Origin: an uncultured Corynebacterium sp.
Lineage (GTDB): Bacteria > Actinomycetota > Actinomycetes > Mycobacteriales > Mycobacteriaceae
Length of the DNA stretch: 64,000 nt
Assembly: GCF_946222835.1 (NCBI RefSeq)
Contig: NZ_CAMIHD010000001.1
Span: forward strand, 248,001-312,000
Direction of reading: 5' to 3'
Shown: in pieces, positions 60,564 to 64,000 of the stretch
Numbering within the stretch: position 1 is the first letter of the stretch
How the letters are laid out: each line of letters starts with the position of its first letter
Notes under the pieces: model-generated
Databases searched by the model: none
Told to the model about the DNA's origin: nothing
What the model saw: only the letters and a program-made list of their open reading frames with translations
Made by a program: the position numbers and the translations under genes

Positions 60564-62024
60564 ATGCCATCTTCTAACACCCCGCAGGTTGCGATTAACG
60601 ATATCGGAACCGCAGAGGACTTCCTCGCAGCTGTAGACGCCACCATCAAGTACTTCAACGATGGTGACATTGTCGAGGGTACCGTCGTCAAGGTTGACCA
60701 CGACGAGGTACTGCTGGACATCGGATACAAGACCGAAGGTGTTATCCCTTCCCGCGAGCTGTCCATCAAGCACGACGTCAACCCGGACGAGGTTGTTGAG
60801 GTCGGCGATGAGGTTGACGCACTTGTTCTCACCAAGGAGGACAAGGAAGGTCGCCTGATCCTGTCCAAGAAGCGTGCACAGTACGAGCGCGCTTGGGGCG
60901 CCATCGAGGAGCTGCAGGCCAAGGAAGAGCCTGTCACCGGTACCGTTATCGAGGTTGTCAAGGGCGGCCTCATCCTGGATATCGGCCTGCGTGGCTTCCT
61001 GCCTGCATCTCTGGTTGAGATGCGTCGCGTCCGCGACCTGGAGCCGTACATCGGCCAGGAGCTGGAAGCAAAGATCATCGAGCTGGACAAGCAGCGCAAC
61101 AACGTTGTCCTCTCCCGCCGTGCATACCTCGAGCAGACCCAGTCCGAGGTTCGCTCCGAGTTCCTGCACCAGCTGCAGAAGGGCCAGGTCCGCAAGGGCG
61201 TTGTTTCCTCCATCGTCAACTTCGGCGCCTTCGTCGATCTCGGCGGTGTCGACGGCCTGGTTCACGTTTCCGAGCTGTCTTGGAAGCACATTGACCACCC
61301 ATCTGAGGTTGTCACCGTTGGTGACGAGGTAACCGTTGAGGTTCTGGACGTCGATCTGGACCGCGAGCGCGTTTCCCTGTCCCTGAAGGCTACCCAGGAA
61401 GATCCGTGGCGCGTATTCGCCCGCACCCACGCTGTGGGCCAGATCGTTCCGGGCAAGGTCACCAAGCTCGTTCCGTTCGGCGCCTTTGTTCGCGTCGAGG
61501 AGGGCATCGAGGGCCTGGTTCACATTTCCGAGCTGGCTCAGCGCCACGTCGAGGTTCCGGACCAGGTTGTCACCGTTGGCCAGGAGGTTATGGTCAAGGT
61601 CATCGACATCGACCTCGAGCGTCGTCGTATCTCCCTGTCCGTTAAGCAGGCAGACGAGGACTACACCGAAGAGTTCGATCCGTCCAAGTACGGCATGGCT
61701 GACTCCTACGACGAGCAGGGCAACTACGTCTTCCCTGAGGGCTTCGACCCTGAGACCAACGAGTGGAAGGAAGGCTTCGACGAGCAGCGTCAGGCATGGG
61801 AGGCACGCTACGCAGAGTCCGAGCGCCGCTTCAACCTGCACACCGCTCAGATCGAGCGCAACCGCGCCGCAGCCGCTGAGGCTGCTGAGTCTGCAGAGTC
61901 CTCCAACTACTCCTCTGATTCCTCCGATGCAGCTCCGGCATCCGAGACTCAGGCAGAGGTTGGCGGCTCCCTGGCTTCCGATGAGCAGCTCGCCGCACTG
62001 CGCGACAAGCTTGCTGGCAACTAA
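60564..62024 (+). CDS. rpsA: 30S ribosomal protein S1
   Basis: 486 aa from ATG 60564 (MPSSNTPQVAINDIG, as in C. glutamicum). Four S1 RNA-binding repeats: GDIVEGTVVKVDHDEVLLDIGYKTEG, EPVTGTVIEVVKGGLILDIG, GQVRKGVVSSIVNFGAFVDLGGVDGLVHVSEL, and GQIVPGKVTKLVPFGAFVRVEEGIEGLVHISEL. An acidic and Ala/Ser-rich C-terminus follows. Actinobacterial S1 has four repeats rather than the six of E. coli. Codon use is strongly biased (for example CGC/CTG/GTT), in keeping with high expression. Confidence 0.97.
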   Translation: MPSSNTPQVAINDIGTAEDFLAAVDATIKYFNDGDIVEGTVVKVDHDEVLLDIGYKTEGVIPSRELSIKHDVNPDEVVEVGDEVDALVLTKEDKEGRLILSKKRAQYERAWGAIEELQAKEEPVTGTVIEVVKGGLILDIGLRGFLPASLVEMRRVRDLEPYIGQELEAKIIELDKQRNNVVLSRRAYLEQTQSEVRSEFLHQLQKGQVRKGVVSSIVNFGAFVDLGGVDGLVHVSELSWKHIDHPSEVVTVGDEVTVEVLDVDLDRERVSLSLKATQEDPWRVFARTHAVGQIVPGKVTKLVPFGAFVRVEEGIEGLVHISELAQRHVEVPDQVVTVGQEVMVKVIDIDLERRRISLSVKQADEDYTEEFDPSKYGMADSYDEQGNYVFPEGFDPETNEWKEGFDEQRQAWEARYAESERRFNLHTAQIERNRAAAAEAAESAESSNYSSDSSDAAPASETQAEVGGSLASDEQLAALRDKLAGN

Positions 62025-62068
62025 AGCTTCCGCTTAGTTCCCTGCTGAGCCTAGAGCTCAGCTTCAAG

Positions 62069-62111
62069 GCCGCGTTCACTTCGTCATATAGACGGGGCGG
62101 ACGCGGCTTTT
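62069..62111 (+). terminator. terminator after rpsA
   Basis: GCCGCGT/ACGCGGC arms around a long loop are followed by TTTTGTG. A second hairpin, GCTGAGC/GCTCAGC (62044-62062), precedes it. Confidence 0.65.
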
Positions 62112-62132
62112 GTGATCTTTGAGATAGGCCCT

Positions 62133-62144
62133 GCAAACGTTTGC
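62133..62144. promoter_or_regulatory. LacI/GalR-type palindrome upstream of ptsG
   Basis: GCAAACGTTTGC is a perfect 12-bp palindrome with central CG, the form of LacI/GalR-family operators (PurR/CcpA-like). It lies about 120 bp upstream of the ptsG -10. Confidence 0.5.
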
Positions 62145-62211
62145 TGAGCTATTTTGGGTCTTTAAGTGGCTGACCAGCGCAGTTAAGAAGGGGGAGGCAA
62201 AATCTCCTGGC

Positions 62212-62232
62212 AAGCCCACAAAACGGGCTTTT
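62212..62232 (+). terminator. short terminator-like hairpin upstream of ptsG
   Basis: AAGCCC/GGGCTT with a 7-base A-rich loop, then TT. It may stop read-through from rpsA. Confidence 0.4.
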
Positions 62233-62251
62233 GATCATGTGGGAATCCTCT

Positions 62252-62295
62252 TATACTCAACTATGACGTTATAGCCAGTGTCGTACTGGTTATAA
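62252..62295. promoter_or_regulatory. ptsG promoter -10 and downstream inverted repeat
   Basis: TATACT (62252-62257) is a good -10. Immediately downstream, TTATAGCCAGT (62269-62279) and ACTGGTTATAA (62285-62295) form an 11-bp inverted repeat with one mismatch and a GTCGT spacer. It would cover about +5 to +31, either as an operator or, in RNA, as a hairpin (the mismatch becomes a G-U pair) ahead of the AGGAG site at 62311-62315. Confidence 0.55.
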
Positions 62296-62321
62296 GTGGT
62301 ATTTGAACTGAGGAGTAAGAA

Positions 62322-64000
62322 GTGGCATCTATCAAAGACACTTCCGCCCACATCGTTGAAAGCATCGGCGGCGCTGACAACATTACGTCGCTGACGCACT
62401 GTGCGACGCGCCTGCGCTTCCAATTTGCTGATGCGGGGAAAGTTGATCAAGAAAAGCTCGACAGCGACCCGGCGGTGCTAGGCACCGTGCCACAAGGCGC
62501 CCACGGCTACCAAGTAGTCATGGGCGGCGGCGTTGCTGACTACTACAACGAAATCATCAAGCAGCCCGGTGTACACGCTTCCGGTGACAAATCGGCGTCC
62601 TCCAAGAAGGAGTACGACGGTGTTCGCGGAAAGTACGATTGGGTAGATTACTGCTTCGAATTTCTTTCTGATACCTTCCGCCCCGTTCTCTGGGCGCTGT
62701 TGGGTGCCTCACTCATTATCATGTTGCTGATCTTGGCGGACACCGTTGGTATTCAGGATTTCCGTGCTCCGCTGGAGGAGCAGCCCGAAGGTTTCCGCTT
62801 GGCTCACGCGATGTACCAGTCGGTCTTTTACTTCCTACCGGTGATGGTGGGAGCGACTGCGGCTCAGAAGCTGGGTGCAAATATGTGGGTTTCGGCCGCT
62901 ATCCCGGCGGCACTTCTTACCCCGGAGTTTTTGTCCCTGGGCGAAGCAGGCGATACCGCTAATGTCTTTGGCCTGCCGTTGGTTATTAACTCCTATGGCT
63001 CCCAGGTCTTCCCGCCGATCCTGGCTGCAATCGGCCTGTATTGGGTGGAAAAGGGACTGAAGAAGATTATCCCAAGCGCAGTACAAATGGTTTTCGTACC
63101 ATTTTTCTCCCTGCTGATTATGATTCCGGCAACGGCCTTTCTCCTTGGCCCGTTCGGCATTGGCGTGGGCAACGGCATTTCCTGGGTCCTTTATCAGATC
63201 AATGATTTCTCGCCATTCATCTTGGCTATTGTCGTTCCGCTGCTTTACCCGTTCCTCGTGCCAATGGGCCTGCACTGGCCGCTGAACGTCATCATGATCC
63301 AGAACATCGCCACCTACGGCTATGACTTCATTCAAGGGCCGATGGGCGCGTGGAACTTTGCTTGCTTCGGCGTCGTCGGCGCGGTCATGGTGATCTCCTT
63401 CAAGGAGAAGAACAATGCTATGCGCCAGGTTTCCATCGGTGCGTTTGCAGCGGGCATCCTAGGCGGCGTGTCGGAGCCTTCCCTGTACGGCATCTTGTTG
63501 CGCTTCCGCCGCAGCTATTATCGGTTGCTGCCAGGTTGTGCCTTGGGTGGCGCAATCATCGGTCTTTTCGACGTCCGTGCAGAAGCCTTCGTCTTTACCT
63601 CGGCGTTGACCACCAGCGCCATGGCCCCGCATTTGGGCTACGTGCTGGGCATCTCGGCTGCATTCCTTACTTCCTTCATCCTCACTTTGTTCTTCGGCTA
63701 CCGCACGGCAGAAGAAAAACAGGCCGACTTGGAGCGCATCGCGCGCGAGCAAGGCGAGACCGTTGATGATGCAGCTGCTCGCGGAGAGTTAAATTTCCGC
63801 AAGAGCAAAGATGCGGACTCCGCCAGCGAGGGCGGCGCCGTTCCCGCTAGCGCCGCAGGCGCTGCTGCTACCGGCGTGCCCACCAAGCAGGCTGGGAAGG
63901 AAGCGATTGCGTTGGATTCTCCTCTCGAGGGCGAGGCAGTCGATCTGTCGGAAGTTCCGGATCCCATTTTCGCCGCAGCAAAGTTGGGCCCGGGTATGGC
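62322..64000 (+). CDS. ptsG: PTS glucose-specific EIIBC(A) component, 3' truncated by window
   Basis: GTG 62322 has AGGAG 6 bases upstream, and 559 codons are present. The EIIB domain carries the phosphorylated Cys27 in SLTHCATRLRFQF. The EIIC domain has about ten spans with the conserved PMGLHWPLNVIM and GGVSEPSLYGILLRF (GISEP-type) motifs. An Ala-rich linker (about 505-535) leads to the opening of EIIA (EVPDPIFAAAKLGPGM). The protein matches C. glutamicum PtsG closely along its length, which supports glucose as the substrate. Position after rpsA is also as in C. glutamicum. Confidence 0.94.
   Translation, partial: MASIKDTSAHIVESIGGADNITSLTHCATRLRFQFADAGKVDQEKLDSDPAVLGTVPQGAHGYQVVMGGGVADYYNEIIKQPGVHASGDKSASSKKEYDGVRGKYDWVDYCFEFLSDTFRPVLWALLGASLIIMLLILADTVGIQDFRAPLEEQPEGFRLAHAMYQSVFYFLPVMVGATAAQKLGANMWVSAAIPAALLTPEFLSLGEAGDTANVFGLPLVINSYGSQVFPPILAAIGLYWVEKGLKKIIPSAVQMVFVPFFSLLIMIPATAFLLGPFGIGVGNGISWVLYQINDFSPFILAIVVPLLYPFLVPMGLHWPLNVIMIQNIATYGYDFIQGPMGAWNFACFGVVGAVMVISFKEKNNAMRQVSIGAFAAGILGGVSEPSLYGILLRFRRSYYRLLPGCALGGAIIGLFDVRAEAFVFTSALTTSAMAPHLGYVLGISAAFLTSFILTLFFGYRTAEEKQADLERIAREQGETVDDAAARGELNFRKSKDADSASEGGAVPASAAGAAATGVPTKQAGKEAIALDSPLEGEAVDLSEVPDPIFAAAKLGPGM

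Noticed and set aside
60543..61841. Very long minus-strand frame (432 codons) opposite rpsA
   Set aside because: It is produced by the strong codon bias of rpsA on the other strand; its Leu/Val/Asp-rich translation matches no protein family.
1..64000. CRISPR arrays, prophage genes or rRNA operons
   Set aside because: No regularly spaced direct repeats, no phage structural or integrase genes and no rRNA-like sequence were seen anywhere in the window.

Overview
The window is a chromosomal segment of a Corynebacterium species. Gene order matches the C. glutamicum and C. diphtheriae backbone: ilvBNC - serA - leuB - oxaloacetate decarboxylase - gltX, then ltbR/leuCD - mutT - gpsA - ddl - DUF3515 - thiL - ung - DAK2 - recG - rsmD - coaD, then polA - rpsA - ptsG. 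The proteins closely resemble C. glutamicum ones, GTG/TTG starts are common, and no rRNA, prophage or CRISPR array is present. The leuC lesion and mid-range G+C would fit a host-adapted species, but the species cannot be named from the sequence alone.

Region 1 (1-13.6 kb) holds branched-chain amino acid and serine synthesis: a leader-peptide attenuator, ilvB, ilvN, ilvC, serA and leuB. Between ilvC and serA sit a solitary DUF262 protein with an apparently degenerate nuclease domain and a lipoprotein. An FAH-family decarboxylase, a methyltransferase, an isochorismate synthase and a secreted esterase follow.

Region 2 (13.6-23.3 kb) is the most distinctive accessory locus. It is a tightly packed seven-gene minus-strand operon encoding four surface-anchored proteins, a lipoprotein substrate-binding protein, an ATPase and a permease (the 'anchored repeat' ABC transporter group, related to Zn/Mn importers). 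One His-containing module recurs about seven times across five of these proteins. In the binding protein it is joined in a permuted order. Two Zur-like inverted repeats lie in the promoter region.

Region 3 (23.4-32.3 kb) contains gltX, tRNA-Gln, two identical tRNA-Glu genes, an internally deleted IS256/IS1249-like element with a target duplication, two YhgE/Pip membrane proteins, and a His-rich small protein preceded by TTTTCA repeats.

Region 4 (32.4-47.7 kb) contains ltbR divergent from leuCD, then a run of housekeeping genes. leuC has an in-frame TGA, and a TSUP permease after coaD has an in-frame TAG.

Region 5 (47.8-64 kb) contains a polar amino acid ABC importer coupled to a DUF368 protein, a secreted phosphoesterase with a LamG-like domain, a short class-I-shaped tRNA-Leu(CAA), polA overlapping an AlkZ/YcaQ-like gene, two small membrane genes, a methyltransferase, rpsA, and the 5' part of ptsG, whose upstream region carries two strong inverted repeats.
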